Shown here: in pieces, positions 16,573-25,233 of the stretch | Numbering within the stretch: the stretch's first letter is position 1 | Layout of the letters: each line of letters begins with the position of its first letter | From: Paenibacillus glycanilyticus | Lineage (GTDB): Bacteria > Bacillota > Bacilli > Paenibacillales > Paenibacillaceae | Reading direction: 5' to 3' | Length of the DNA: 64,000 nt | Assembly (NCBI RefSeq): GCF_030161375.1 | Contig: NZ_BSSQ01000003.1 | Coordinates: 124,001-188,000 of the forward strand | Program-made: the position numbers and the translations under genes | Notes under the pieces: generated by a model | Told to the model about the DNA's origin: nothing | The model's input: only the letters and a program-made list of their open reading frames with translations | Databases searched by the model: none

Positions 16573-17433
16573 TCAATTCGGTTGTTTTATCAATTGTTTG
16601 CGCCATTCATACGGAGTAACCCCAACCGCTCTGACAAAAAAATCATAAAATCGGCTGGAGGAGGTGAATCCCACTTCGGAAGAGATCGATTCGATCGCTT
16701 TATCGGTCTGCCTCAGCAACCGTTTCGCTTCTTCCATGCGAAGATTAATCATGTATTGCTTGGGCGAGACACCTACGGTTTCCGTAAACTTTTTGCGTAA
16801 ATTGCTTTCCGATACATAATGCCTCGAAGCAAGCTCATGAACCGTAAGCTGACTGTAAAATTTGGCGTGAATCTCTTTCAATACTTCCTGAATAATTGTC
16901 TGGTCGTTGCCGCCCCCGGCCGTTTGCACGGCTTCAGATGCTGCTGATTTATACCGTTGGAATAAAGCAACGGCCGTCTCAAAAGCAATTCTCATCATAT
17001 TGCGGGAATCCATGCTATGCTCTTCTTTCGTCCATTCCTTCTCGAGCTGGCTCAAGCTGATTTCAGCCCAATTCCGGTCATCCTTGTCGAGCTGAATACA
17101 CTCAATTCGGTTACACTCAAACCCGGAATAGAACAAGTATTGGGATTGCAGCGGAATTCGTTCATGATTGAAGTGAACGGATACCCCTCTCCAGGGTACC
17201 GTGCAGACAAAGCCGTGATGCAAGCCGGGCGGGATCAGAATCAAACTACCCGCGCTCACCTTAATATTTTGTTCCGGGGAGCTATAGTAGCCTTCGCCTT
17301 CCAGCACCAAGGTCAATTCATCGTATGGATGCGAATGCGAAATAAAGAGGCCGTCTCCCTCAGCCAACTGAAAGGTATGCGGTTTAAAGCGGTCGATGCT
17401 AATAACAAAGCTTTCATTTCCTTGCTCCATCAT
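16573..17433 (-). CDS. AraC-family regulator with cupin sensor domain
   Basis: 286 aa. The N-terminal cupin sugar-sensing half (about 20-130: HSHPYDELTLVLEGEGYYSS, LILIPPGLHHGF) is followed by two AraC helix-turn-helices (about 185-282: LTVHELASRHYVSESNLRKK and AIESISSEVGFTSSSRFYDF). It likely activates the adjacent GH43 gene or the transporter operon in response to the imported sugar. The start follows AAGGGGGA. An in-frame ATG directly after the first is an equally good start. Confidence 0.9.
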   Translation of the reverse strand: MMEQGNESFVISIDRFKPHTFQLAEGDGLFISHSHPYDELTLVLEGEGYYSSPEQNIKVSAGSLILIPPGLHHGFVCTVPWRGVSVHFNHERIPLQSQYLFYSGFECNRIECIQLDKDDRNWAEISLSQLEKEWTKEEHSMDSRNMMRIAFETAVALFQRYKSAASEAVQTAGGGNDQTIIQEVLKEIHAKFYSQLTVHELASRHYVSESNLRKKFTETVGVSPKQYMINLRMEEAKRLLRQTDKAIESISSEVGFTSSSRFYDFFVRAVGVTPYEWRKQLIKQPN

Positions 17434-17558
17434 TCATCCCCCTTTGCATAGCTGATTGCTGCAACGCTATTAGGAAATTATAGCAATTCCGCAAGCAGCC
17501 GCTCAAGCAACGGGAGTGGTCATATTTTTAGGTTATGTAGCTGTATTTTTGGAACATG

Positions 17559-17596
17559 AAAAAGGGAAGTACGCCTGGTCGCGTACTTCCCTTTTT
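17559..17596 (-). terminator. Terminator of the dehalogenase-like gene
   Basis: AAAAGGGAAGTACGC and GCGTACTTCCCTTTT form a perfect stem with T tracts, 16 bases past the stop. Confidence 0.9.
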
Positions 17597-17611
17597 CTTA
17601 ACAGCCGCTAG

Positions 17612-18508
17612 CTATTCCTCTAACCCACTAATCCACCGCTCTAGTTCTTGCCCAATCGCATCCGGGTTCTCCTCCAGCAAATGGTGGAATCCCTTTCCGA
17701 TCGGAACGAGCGTCAATTGCTTCAAATGATCCTTGCACCAAGTAATTTGCGGCTCGCGGATTGTGCAGCCAGGCTCCGCATAGAACAAGACTTTAGGAAT
17801 CTGCGACTCCGTAAACCATTGATTGCGCAACTCAACGGCCCGCACAACGTCATCCGGTTTGCCTTCGATCGGAATCTGATTGGGAAATACCCATGAAGGC
17901 TTGCGGCTGTCCGGCTCCCGGAAAGGTTCCCTGTAATATTCATGCTCCTCCGGAGTAAACTCCCTATTCAAGATGATGTGCGGCATGCCTTCAACAAACA
18001 CGTTATGATCGCGCATAAACGGCCAGCCCAATTCCGGATCACGAAGCTTCTGGAACAGCTCGGCCGATTCAGCTGGCGTAAAAGCCTGCCAATCCGGGCA
18101 AGGATACAACGCTTGAGGCTCCAGCATCGCAATCGCTTTTACATGGTCAGGATGATTCATGGCGTAGTGAAGTCCAATCGCCATTCCCCAGTCATGTCCG
18201 ACTAGAATGATATCTTTCAGACCCATGGCTTCTATAAATTTACTTATATGATCGGCATGCTCCAGGAAAGTATATCCGATATCCGGCTTGTCCGAACGGC
18301 CCATGCCGATAAGATCAACGGCGATGCAACGTCCCAGCTTGTCCAGATAAGGAATGAGATTGCGGTACATATACGACCATGTCGGATTGCCATGAAGCAT
18401 AAGGATCGGTTGGCCGCTGCCTTGCTCAATATAATGTAGATTATGTCCATTGACGTTCAGATAACGGGATTCAAAAGGATACTCGGTGCCGATTGGTCTA
18501 ACAGTCAT
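17612..18508 (-). CDS. Haloalkane dehalogenase-like alpha/beta hydrolase
   Basis: 298 aa from the ATG at 18508. An earlier in-frame start would overlap the MarR gene. The oxyanion region is LMLHGNPTWSYMYRNLIPYL. The nucleophile elbow is VGHDWGMAIG, with Asp and the halide-binding Trp as in haloalkane dehalogenases rather than the Ser of esterases. The catalytic His is in GKGFHHLLEENPDAIG, the usual H-x-x-x-E-x-N-P ending. Such enzymes release halide from haloalkanes in the cytoplasm, but epoxide hydrolases share the Asp and the natural substrate is unknown. It lies 22 bases downstream of the MarR gene, so they form one operon. Confidence 0.87.
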   Translation of the reverse strand: MTVRPIGTEYPFESRYLNVNGHNLHYIEQGSGQPILMLHGNPTWSYMYRNLIPYLDKLGRCIAVDLIGMGRSDKPDIGYTFLEHADHISKFIEAMGLKDIILVGHDWGMAIGLHYAMNHPDHVKAIAMLEPQALYPCPDWQAFTPAESAELFQKLRDPELGWPFMRDHNVFVEGMPHIILNREFTPEEHEYYREPFREPDSRKPSWVFPNQIPIEGKPDDVVRAVELRNQWFTESQIPKVLFYAEPGCTIREPQITWCKDHLKQLTLVPIGKGFHHLLEENPDAIGQELERWISGLEE

Positions 18509-18530
18509 TGTATATTCACTCTCTTTCTCT

Positions 18531-19166
18531 TTAATCCACAAATGCGATCCGAATCAATTCCTTCGCTTTCTTGAGCTGACTGTCGTCTAACTGTTGGAGT
18601 AGTTCCAGCATATCGCCCATTGCAGTTGCCTCCTGTGGGGACTCTTCCTGTTGCACCGGCTCTTCCGCAACCCAAGAAGTTTGTACCGTATCCTTCATGC
18701 ATTGCACGAGAAACTGCATCTGTTCCACATTATATTTACCAAGAAATCTTCTTATATGTTGTTCCATATGGGCGTGCAACTGCTTGTGAACTTCAAATAT
18801 AGTTTGGCCCAGCGGGGTAAGAGAAAACCATACTTCCTTCTTGTTATCCGGCAAACTCTGGCTATGGATCACTTCTTGTTCAAGCAGTCTTCTTGTGAGT
18901 TTGGAAATGCTGCCTCTTGGAATACCAAAATGCTTCGAGATCGCAATCCCGTTCACCGGCTGCATCTCCCCAATCGCATCAACGACATGAAGAATTACCG
19001 TTGTCGCTTCCTTAAGAAACTCAACCGCCTTTGGATCGCTTGTTTGCGCCATCATCCAGCGTTTTTCTTCATCCTCGCCTTCGGATTGGAATCTCTTCTG
19101 TATAAGACCTACCTGAACCAGCATTTCATTCAGCAGGATTTCTTTTTGCGCAGCGGAATGTTCCAT
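18531..19166 (-). CDS. MarR-family transcriptional regulator
   Basis: 211 aa from the ATG at 19166, placed 10 bases after AAGGAG. The earlier in-frame ATG is part of that ribosome site. The winged helix is clear: GIAISKHFGIPRGSISKLTRRLLEQEVIHS and a wing around NKKEVWFSLTPLG. A Gln/Glu-rich tail (EEPVQQEESPQEA) precedes a C-terminal helix. It is divergent from an NAD(P)H oxidoreductase gene, and a palindrome overlaps that gene's promoter. The likely role is repression of the oxidoreductase and of its own operon with the dehalogenase, released by an electrophile or phenolic compound. Confidence 0.9.
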   Translation of the reverse strand: MEHSAAQKEILLNEMLVQVGLIQKRFQSEGEDEEKRWMMAQTSDPKAVEFLKEATTVILHVVDAIGEMQPVNGIAISKHFGIPRGSISKLTRRLLEQEVIHSQSLPDNKKEVWFSLTPLGQTIFEVHKQLHAHMEQHIRRFLGKYNVEQMQFLVQCMKDTVQTSWVAEEPVQQEESPQEATAMGDMLELLQQLDDSQLKKAKELIRIAFVD

Positions 19167-19244
19167 CCCTCGTTCGCTCCTTTTCATTCACTTTGTCCAG
19201 TATAACAAGAATGGATGATCAAATAAATATCCAAAGAAACATTA

Positions 19245-19279
19245 TTGACACCTCGGAAACATAATACTAATATTGTTTC
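19245..19279 (+). promoter_or_regulatory. Promoter of the NAD(P)H oxidoreductase with MarR-type operator
   Basis: TTGACA (19245-19250) and TAATAT (19268-19273) are 17 bases apart. An inverted repeat with half-sites GAAACA and TGTTTC (19256-19279) covers the -10 box. A further GAAACATTA lies just before the -35. The arrangement fits repression by the divergent MarR protein. Confidence 0.65.
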
Positions 19280-19340
19280 ATAAGATTATATATTGATTCC
19301 AAAAATTCAAATATCAAATAATTATTTCGAGGTGACCTAT

Positions 19341-19958
19341 ATGAACGTTGTTATTATTTTTGATCATCCGTACGGGGCAGGAGCATCCGAGAACATTGTC
19401 CATAAGAGAAGCTATTCCGCTGCTTTATTATCGGCTGTTACACGCGGCCTGACAGAGAATGGCCATAAGATTGATCTAATTGACCTGCATGCTGACAGGT
19501 TTAATCCGGTTACGACTGCGGACGACCTAGCGATGTGGCGGCAACGCACAACAAACGACCCTCAGGTGCTCCAGTATCAAGAGCGGTTAAAACGCGCCGA
19601 TCACATCATTTTTATTTTTCCGATCTGGTGGGAAGCCATGCCGGCTCTAACGAAGGGGTTTATCGACAAAGTGTTCGTGAAAGGTGTTTTATTTGATGAA
19701 GGGAAAGGCGGCAAGCCGTTTTACAGCATGATGCCAAAGCTGAAGGCCGTTTCCTTGCTAACCGTTATGAGTACGCCCAACGCCGTATACAGATGGATTT
19801 TCGGCAATCCGATTACGAAGATTTTGTTCCGGGGAACGTTTCGCAAGATGGGCATTCACAAGTTAAAGTGGTATAACTACGCCGGTATGGAGCACCGCAC
19901 CTTGGAGAAACGCCAGCAGCACTTGTTGAAGACGGAGCGTATTTTCGCCAAGCTGTAA
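19341..19958 (+). CDS. Flavodoxin-fold NAD(P)H oxidoreductase (quinone reductase-like)
   Basis: 205 aa from the ATG at 19341, preceded by GAGGTGA at 5 bases. The N-terminus (NVVIIFDHPYGAGASENIVH) gives the flavin-phosphate loop. HIIFIFPIWWEAMPALTKGFIDKVF is the core of the NQO1/MdaB/KefF family. It probably reduces quinones or nitroaromatics with two electrons. Its divergent arrangement with a MarR regulator is the usual set-up for quinone and electrophile stress. Confidence 0.88.
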   Translation: MNVVIIFDHPYGAGASENIVHKRSYSAALLSAVTRGLTENGHKIDLIDLHADRFNPVTTADDLAMWRQRTTNDPQVLQYQERLKRADHIIFIFPIWWEAMPALTKGFIDKVFVKGVLFDEGKGGKPFYSMMPKLKAVSLLTVMSTPNAVYRWIFGNPITKILFRGTFRKMGIHKLKWYNYAGMEHRTLEKRQQHLLKTERIFAKL

Positions 19959-19974
19959 TGGCATGCCATAAAGA

Positions 19975-20010
19975 AAAAGCGATGGTCTAAGAAACTAGTC
20001 CGTCGCTTTT
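19975..20010. terminator. Shared terminator of convergent genes
   Basis: AAAAGCGATGG pairs with CCGTCGCTTTT with one G-T pair. It lies between the oxidoreductase and acetyltransferase genes and overlaps the 3' end of the latter. Confidence 0.7.
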
Positions 20011-20441
20011 ATCGCTTTATCAAAGCAGTAGGAGTCTTTGTCATAACCGTTATGCTCGTAAAAAGCATGAGCCCCGGTACGCTTGACACCGCTACATAAA
20101 ATAATGCTTGTTATTCCATTTTCTCTCGCGTAATTTTCGATATGTCTTAACAGTTTCGTCCCTACCCCGCGATGTTGAACCGCTGTTTGCACAGCAAGAG
20201 CTTGAATATGTAAATATCCATTTAGAGACCCTACGGCTAAGGCATGGACTATCGTCACAAAACCAACCACATGATGATTAAATCCGGCCACGAAAGTCTT
20301 GTAATTGCCAGCCTTATTCATTTGGTTCATCGTAACCCGGAAGTTCTCTTCATTAATATTGCGGATTCCAAGTACGTCAGTCCATAGGACTACAACCTCG
20401 TTATAATCTTTTTCTGCTATTTCTCGAATCTCGATCTCCAT
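19995..20441 (-). CDS. GNAT-family N-acetyltransferase
   Basis: 148 aa from the ATG at 20441, 8 bases after AAAGGAG. The upstream extension of the frame has no ribosome site. The acetyl-CoA loop is in VQTAVQHRGVGTKLLRHIENY, with the expected Q/RxxGxG/A pattern, and the C-terminal strand ends GAHAFYEHNGYDKDSYCF. The substrate is unknown. It begins an AT-richer group of small genes. Confidence 0.88.
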   Translation of the reverse strand: MEIEIREIAEKDYNEVVVLWTDVLGIRNINEENFRVTMNQMNKAGNYKTFVAGFNHHVVGFVTIVHALAVGSLNGYLHIQALAVQTAVQHRGVGTKLLRHIENYARENGITSIILCSGVKRTGAHAFYEHNGYDKDSYCFDKAIKATD

Positions 20442-20493
20442 GGTTAAAGCTCCTTTGGGATTACATGCTGTTTTTGGAAAAGGAATGTCCCGT

Positions 20494-21297
20494 TTAATCC
20501 GAGGGATAACAAGCTGGCAAGTTATTTTCAATCGTCCAAGAAATAACGGTGGCGCTATCTCGCCCTTGCCCCTCATGAACGTCGGTTATTAATTTTTTTA
20601 TACTAGCATCTAATGAGCTTTGGAATTGATTTTTTACACAGTTATATATATTTTCGGATTTATCATAGTGACGATCGCCATATTCTAAGAGACCGTCAGT
20701 TGTAACTAGTATCGTATTAGTTCCTGGACGAAGTTCTCTTAATCCGGTCGAGTAACAGGGAATGCCGTAATTAAATGCGCTTTGATTGCCGATCCATTCG
20801 TAGAAGTTCCTTTGGTTTAGTGCGTATTGACCTCTTTGTTGCAGTTCTTCATGAAAAAGATAAAGTACGCAATCCCCAATATTAAGCCACCATAAATACT
20901 GATCTCTTCGAATGCAAATCAGACAAGCCGTTTCGCCTATAACGTCTTTGCATTGATTAACGAAATGATCCGAACTAAATAAATGGATAATCATTTTATT
21001 TATGTTTTCAAATACATTGAGATTGCATGGTGATAGTGCTTCAATAATATTCGGCATTATTGTTTCTAAGCTGCGGATTACTAATTCAGCACTTTGCGCG
21101 GTGTTATGAGCATCTACTATCGCGACAATCTCGCCACTATGATCTTCATTTCGCCAGACGAGTGTCCCGTCTTCATTTTTATTGGCACCAGCAAAGGTAT
21201 TTCCTCCATATAAGCCAATTGAGATGTCCATATAGTTTGTTACAAACGGGTCATCCAAATGTTTATCTTCATCACCTAACCAAACAAATGGTTTCAA
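20494..21297 (-). CDS. PP2C-like serine/threonine phosphatase
   Basis: About 267 aa. The start is probably TTG at 21297, 5 bases after AGGTGG; a GTG at 21306 is possible. PP2C metal-binding motifs are recognisable: GANKNEDG at the front, IVAIVDAH for the usual D-G-x-G stretch (here D-A-H), VTTDGLLEYG, and the closing GRDSATVISW. No PASTA kinase or sigma factor partner is adjacent. It might dephosphorylate proteins in a stress or phage-response pathway, but the context does not say. The DG to DA change in the second motif may lower activity. Confidence 0.7.
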   Translation of the reverse strand: MKPFVWLGDEDKHLDDPFVTNYMDISIGLYGGNTFAGANKNEDGTLVWRNEDHSGEIVAIVDAHNTAQSAELVIRSLETIMPNIIEALSPCNLNVFENINKMIIHLFSSDHFVNQCKDVIGETACLICIRRDQYLWWLNIGDCVLYLFHEELQQRGQYALNQRNFYEWIGNQSAFNYGIPCYSTGLRELRPGTNTILVTTDGLLEYGDRHYDKSENIYNCVKNQFQSSLDASIKKLITDVHEGQGRDSATVISWTIENNLPACYPSD

Positions 21298-21350
21298 TAT
21301 TCCCACCTACTATTAGAAGTATCTATTGCCACCGTTACAGGAGCGCACGA

Positions 21351-21848
21351 CTAATAAATCAAGTCATCTCTAGCATCGATCCCCTGTATTTCACAATAAA
21401 CTCTATATTTATTCAATACGGTATATATATCGTCTTGCCCAATTACTTGATTCTTCTCATCAAAGTACTGAAGTGATCCACTTAATATAAATAGGGTGAT
21501 TACTTCTTCGTCTTCAGTAATAAGCGTATGTATATCTCCTGGAGGCTCAAATACGAAAGTACCCGGTACAGCAACCCATTCGCGACCTTCATATCTCCAT
21601 TTCCCCTGAATATTATAGCCAATCACTGATCCGCCAGTGTGTCTATGTTTTCCCAATACCTGATTGCTCTTTATCTTAAATAAGTAAATCCACGTTCCCG
21701 TGTTTAGGTCAAAACGTAAAGGTTTGAAATAGCAAGATTGATTATCCGTGAATGGTATCCAGGGCAGGTCATCAATATTCACAATACGCTCTGCTAACTG
21801 GAACTTCTCTGCGAGTTTAATAACGGATTCTTCAATTAAAGAACTCAT
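21351..21848 (-). CDS. Cupin protein, 2,4'-dihydroxyacetophenone dioxygenase-like
   Basis: 165 aa. A single cupin barrel with the first metal motif GKHRHTGGSVIGYNIQGKW and second motif GTFVFEPPGDIHTL. The later part (LFILSGSLQYFDEKNQVIG) resembles DAD-family and ChrR-like cupins. A true dioxygenase role is not shown by context. The start follows AAGGTG at 5 bases. Confidence 0.75.
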   Translation of the reverse strand: MSSLIEESVIKLAEKFQLAERIVNIDDLPWIPFTDNQSCYFKPLRFDLNTGTWIYLFKIKSNQVLGKHRHTGGSVIGYNIQGKWRYEGREWVAVPGTFVFEPPGDIHTLITEDEEVITLFILSGSLQYFDEKNQVIGQDDIYTVLNKYRVYCEIQGIDARDDLIY

Positions 21849-21934
21849 AGGAGCACCTTCATTCCATTTAAGTTAGTTGCAGTTCACGATAATTGTTCTT
21901 CATATACTTGTAGCCAGAATATGCAGTCACTTTC

Positions 21935-22510
21935 CTACTCCATAAAAATCGCCATCTTCTGATCAACTAGTCCAATAAGAGATGCCGCGCCATCCTTATT
22001 GCCATCAAACATCGCATCCACAAGGAAAATCTGCTCCCGCTTCAGCTGAACATCACCAGAAAACACTTGCGTTTTATCGACAAACTCGCCCTTCTTCATG
22101 TCGTAGGCATAATCGAGATTATTTGGGGTTGCCTCATGCGCATATTTGAACCCATAAAGCTCCATGACCTCGGCTTTGCTCATGCCAACTCGTGCTCCGC
22201 GAGCCGTTTCGTATTTCCCTTCAGATCCTTCAATTAATTGAAAACCTACAGCGATATCGTCCCGGTACGCTACGCGAACACCCGATGAATACAAGACTAA
22301 AGGACGCCCGTTATCTCCACCATCCTGCAAGATAGCCTCAACATCCGCTCTCGAATCCCCATAACATAGGGTTTTGTTATTTTGCAGGTTAACGATGCAC
22401 TTGTCCTTATCAGAGAATGTATCTGGTTGAAACGCAGCCTCTTGCTTCTGGCACCCGATAAGGGCAAACAACGCGATAACGCTGATTATCCATAGGCTTT
22501 TCCTCATCAC
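21935..22510 (-). CDS. Lipoprotein of unknown function
   Basis: About 191 aa. The lipobox (VIALFALIGCQKQ) has its Cys near residue 20. GTG at 22510 is 8 bases after GGAGGA and fits better than the ATG right behind it. The body contains CIVNLQNNKTLCYGDSRADV and GARVGMSKAEVMELYGFKY, which look like SmpA/BamE-type small repeats with a GxxxxxV pattern, but no family can be named. It follows a small membrane protein by 26 bases, in an apparent four-gene operon that starts at 24001. Confidence 0.7.
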   Translation of the reverse strand: MMRKSLWIISVIALFALIGCQKQEAAFQPDTFSDKDKCIVNLQNNKTLCYGDSRADVEAILQDGGDNGRPLVLYSSGVRVAYRDDIAVGFQLIEGSEGKYETARGARVGMSKAEVMELYGFKYAHEATPNNLDYAYDMKKGEFVDKTQVFSGDVQLKREQIFLVDAMFDGNKDGAASLIGLVDQKMAIFME

Positions 22511-22536
22511 GTCGACATTCCTCCATATATTCCTTG

Positions 22537-22791
22537 CTAAATTTGAACGGTATAAACGGCTGATACTATGGTAATTGCAAAACCAGCCACTATAACAAAT
22601 ACTCCAAACGGTATTGAGATTTTTATTCTCGCTGCCCTGCTTTTTTGTACTGAGAATATAGCTAGTCCTATAAGCAAGCCAAATACAATGGACTTCATAT
22701 CGGAGCTGGGAATCCATTTAACAAGGAGCTTGTCCGAGAAAACAGATATCAAACAAGCACAAAATACAAATAACGGAATCTTCAGTTCCAC
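22537..22791 (-). CDS. Small three-helix membrane protein
   Basis: 84 aa. Hydrophobic segments at about residues 4-19 (IPLFVFCACLISVFS), 34-47 (IVFGLLIGLAIFSV) and 60-80 (IPFGVFVIVAGFAITIVSAV), with a basic loop KSRAARIKI. The start is GTG, 6 bases after GGGGAA. It lies 34 bases downstream of the kinase gene and 26 bases upstream of the lipoprotein gene. No function is known to me. Confidence 0.6.
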   Translation of the reverse strand: MELKIPLFVFCACLISVFSDKLLVKWIPSSDMKSIVFGLLIGLAIFSVQKSRAARIKISIPFGVFVIVAGFAITIVSAVYTVQI

Positions 22792-22825
22792 AAATGTTCC
22801 CCACTTTTATCGGGATAGCTCTATT

Positions 22826-23350
22826 CTAAATCCGTATCCGAAACCTATCATCACTCCTCATTATCTCAGCAACTTCGGTTGGCGACTTGCCATCGGTGCC
22901 TAGCAGGTATGGCTCGTTAGCAGGTGACTTCATCAATTTGTCCCGAAGGAACAGCGAGCGGTTCAAATATTGCGAATCTCCTCGCTGATGCAGCCGGGCG
23001 GCAAGGTTGTCCGATTCCGCGTGCAGCACAACATAGTGTAACGTTACATCAAGATCCGATAGCTGTTCAAGGAACCATGGGAGTTCATCTTCGACAACAA
23101 AATCGATAACCGTATCTAACCCGTTCTGGATAAAATTCCGCGTCACGGCAGCGATATTAAGCCACGCCAAGCGAAGTCGTTCTTCCCATGGAGGTTCAGT
23201 TTCCCCTTTGTAAACATGTAGAAGGAGATCACCCTCAATTAAGACACTTTGTTTCATCTGGCTGGCTATAGTCTTGGAGACGGTTGATTTCCCGACGCCA
23301 AGCGGACCGGATATTAGATAGACGGTTACTGTCTTACTGCTGGCATGCAT
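22826..23350 (-). CDS. P-loop small-molecule kinase (AAA_33 type)
   Basis: 174 aa. Walker A is VYLISGPLGVGKSTVSKTIA, and the hydrophobic Walker B-like strand is GLDTVIDFVVEDELPWFLEQ. A lid-like RLHQRGDSQYLNRSLFLRDK follows. This matches small nucleoside/antibiotic-kinase-like ATPases, but the substrate is not identifiable. GGAGGAG precedes the ATG by 6 bases. It sits in the operon with two lipoproteins and a membrane protein. Confidence 0.75.
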   Translation of the reverse strand: MHASSKTVTVYLISGPLGVGKSTVSKTIASQMKQSVLIEGDLLLHVYKGETEPPWEERLRLAWLNIAAVTRNFIQNGLDTVIDFVVEDELPWFLEQLSDLDVTLHYVVLHAESDNLAARLHQRGDSQYLNRSLFLRDKLMKSPANEPYLLGTDGKSPTEVAEIMRSDDRFRIRI

Positions 23351-23392
23351 ATTATCTCCTCCTCGAATTTCGCTTCAATGAATGGCTAGCTA

Positions 23393-24001
23393 TCAGCTTG
23401 AGTGATCCATCAATATAAATAGACTATTTCCTACAGTGAAAGAAACGGTCCGCTTAGGCAATTGCAAGGTTTCATTCTTCTGAAACGGTTCAATCGATTG
23501 ATCATCCACCTTAAACAACTTTGTGCCATATTTACTACTGTACGTAATGCCCCCATTCACGACGTCCTACATCATGAATCCTTTATCTACATCACTGTAT
23601 GTTTTGAACGAGCTAATGTTGTTCGCATCAAAAATATCAACGATATCTTTGAGCAATACGACATCGTTACTGTTGAAATTCTCAATCTTGCCTTTGTTTA
23701 CGATATCGGTGTACTTATCGGATGCACCTTGATAAGTAACCGTGTAATTGGTATGACTCGATTTATCGATTAGACTCATCGTAAGATTCACAAGCGTAGA
23801 ATGATCCCAGCTGATTAGGAATTCAAACAAGCCCAGATTATCCGCATTAGTCCCAGCTTTCTGAGCGATCTTGTCCATCACGTCATTCCAGGCTATCTGA
23901 TCGACATCATTAACAAAAATCTTCTCGCCATGATCCGCGCTGCATGAGCTTTGAACCAACAGTACAAGGCTAATAAGTAAGCAAATGATGCACTTTCTCA
24001 T
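23393..24001 (-). pseudogene. Lipoprotein gene with in-frame TAG codon
   Basis: From the ATG at 24001 (5 bases after GAGGGGG) the frame encodes a lipoprotein signal (CLLISLVLLVQSSCSADHG) and about 125 further residues, ending ...DKGFMM at a TAG (23567-23569). The same frame stays open for 58 more codons to a TGA at 23393. That part reads as ordinary protein (for example DVVNGGITYSSKYGTKLF and LQLPKRTVSFTVGNSLFILM), a beta-strand-rich pattern like copper-amine-oxidase-N modules. The gap to the kinase start is then 42 bases, normal for this operon. A recent nonsense mutation is the simplest reading; the 144-aa product may still be made. Confidence 0.65.
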
Positions 24002-24078
24002 GACGTCCCCCTCACAGCTCTTACAAATTCCCCCATATTGAGACGCAGCTTCGTACAAAATGTTGCGTCTTACAAATA

Positions 24079-24109
24079 AAACCGCAAAGGCTAATCAGCC
24101 TTTGCGGTC
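24079..24109 (-). terminator. Terminator of the second transporter operon
   Basis: ACCGCAAAGGCT and AGCCTTTGCGGT pair around a 4-base loop. On the minus strand it is followed by TTTTATTTG. It lies 14 bases past the GH105 stop. Confidence 0.9.
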
Positions 24110-24122
24110 TCCATAAGTTACG

Positions 24123-25157
24123 CTATTCCCGATTATGCTCGTTCTCAATCACGGCTGTTAAGAAAGCAAGCGCCAGTCCTTGCCCCCAGCCTTGCGCCCA
24201 CTTCTTGTTAATGCCAAGATAACCTTCGATATCGTTCATGACGGCCGTTCCGCCGGATACGTTCAACACTCGTCCATTCTCCGTGATATTGGCAAGTACG
24301 CCGTCCAGCGCCTTCTGCACGTATTTGCCATGGAGCGGATTATTTTGCGTCACCATCGCTGCGGCGATGCCTGCCGTGGCGGATACTTCACCATAAGCTT
24401 CCGGATAATCTAGCACCGTCCCCCAAAGGCCATCCTCCTTCTGCAGCTTCTTGATGGCGGCAAGCTGATCTCGCAAGGAGCCCCAAATATGCATCATTGG
24501 CGGATACAAGTACGCTTCGGGCGTACCCTTGGCCGCACGCGACATCGTATAGGCTGCCCAAGCATTGGCGCGGGCCCAATACATGCCGGACATATGATCT
24601 TTATTAATATGGTTATAGCCGTGATACCACAGCCCGGTATTCTCATCCTGCAAATAATTAATATGCCAGTAGAATTGATGCAAAGCGTCGTCAATCAGAT
24701 CTTTCCGGTCAAACCGGACGCCAACCCGCAGCAGGAAATACGCCGCCATAAATAACGTATCTGCCCAGCATTGTTCGGGAAAATCGTTTTTCGACGATAC
24801 CGTATGCTGGAGTACCCGGTCACCGAAGCGAAGCGCTTTATTTCCCAGGTAATCCACTTTGCTCAAAATTAGCTTAAGATATTTCTCGTCTTGCGTCTGT
24901 TCATATAACGTGAGTAGCATATGTCCCATCGCGCATGTATTTACAGTCCATCCAGGCAATCCCGCTTCCAGATACTCATCAACCCAAGCTGCCATTTTGT
25001 CCAAATAAACTTGCTCACCAGTTACTTCATAAGCCCGGCTGACGCCATAGAAGGCTACACCGCCCGGCCAGTCCCATGTTAAATCCATCCCAAACGTATA
25101 ATCCGCCACTTGCCGGACGACTTGCTTCAAATCAATGGCTGTTGCATCAAGCTTCAT
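24123..25157 (-). CDS. Glycoside hydrolase family 105/88 (unsaturated glucuronyl/galacturonyl hydrolase)
   Basis: 344 aa, cytoplasmic, an alpha/alpha barrel. The ATG at 25157 follows GGAGGTAAGGAG; longer starts run into the leader. The likely catalytic Asp is in EQCWADTLFMAAYFLLR (YteR-like), and WARANAWAAYTM is the second hallmark. These enzymes release the unsaturated uronic acid left by polysaccharide lyases, for example from rhamnogalacturonan or glucuronan. It is the last gene of the operon, so the transporter probably carries lyase products. No lyase gene is in the window. Confidence 0.88.
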   Translation of the reverse strand: MKLDATAIDLKQVVRQVADYTFGMDLTWDWPGGVAFYGVSRAYEVTGEQVYLDKMAAWVDEYLEAGLPGWTVNTCAMGHMLLTLYEQTQDEKYLKLILSKVDYLGNKALRFGDRVLQHTVSSKNDFPEQCWADTLFMAAYFLLRVGVRFDRKDLIDDALHQFYWHINYLQDENTGLWYHGYNHINKDHMSGMYWARANAWAAYTMSRAAKGTPEAYLYPPMMHIWGSLRDQLAAIKKLQKEDGLWGTVLDYPEAYGEVSATAGIAAAMVTQNNPLHGKYVQKALDGVLANITENGRVLNVSGGTAVMNDIEGYLGINKKWAQGWGQGLALAFLTAVIENEHNRE

Positions 25158-25183
25158 GATCTCCTTACCTCCCTTAGATCCAA

Positions 25184-25206
25184 AGCCCCTGCTTCGCGCA
25201 GGGGCT
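25184..25206 (-). other. Intercistronic hairpin between binding protein and GH105 genes
   Basis: AGCCCCTGC pairs with GCAGGGGCT around a 5-base loop, with only a short T stretch after it on the minus strand. Its position 3' of the binding-protein gene parallels the hairpin at 13419-13461. Confidence 0.6.
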
Positions 25207-25233
25207 CGAACAAATCCTAGTCCATTCCTTCGA

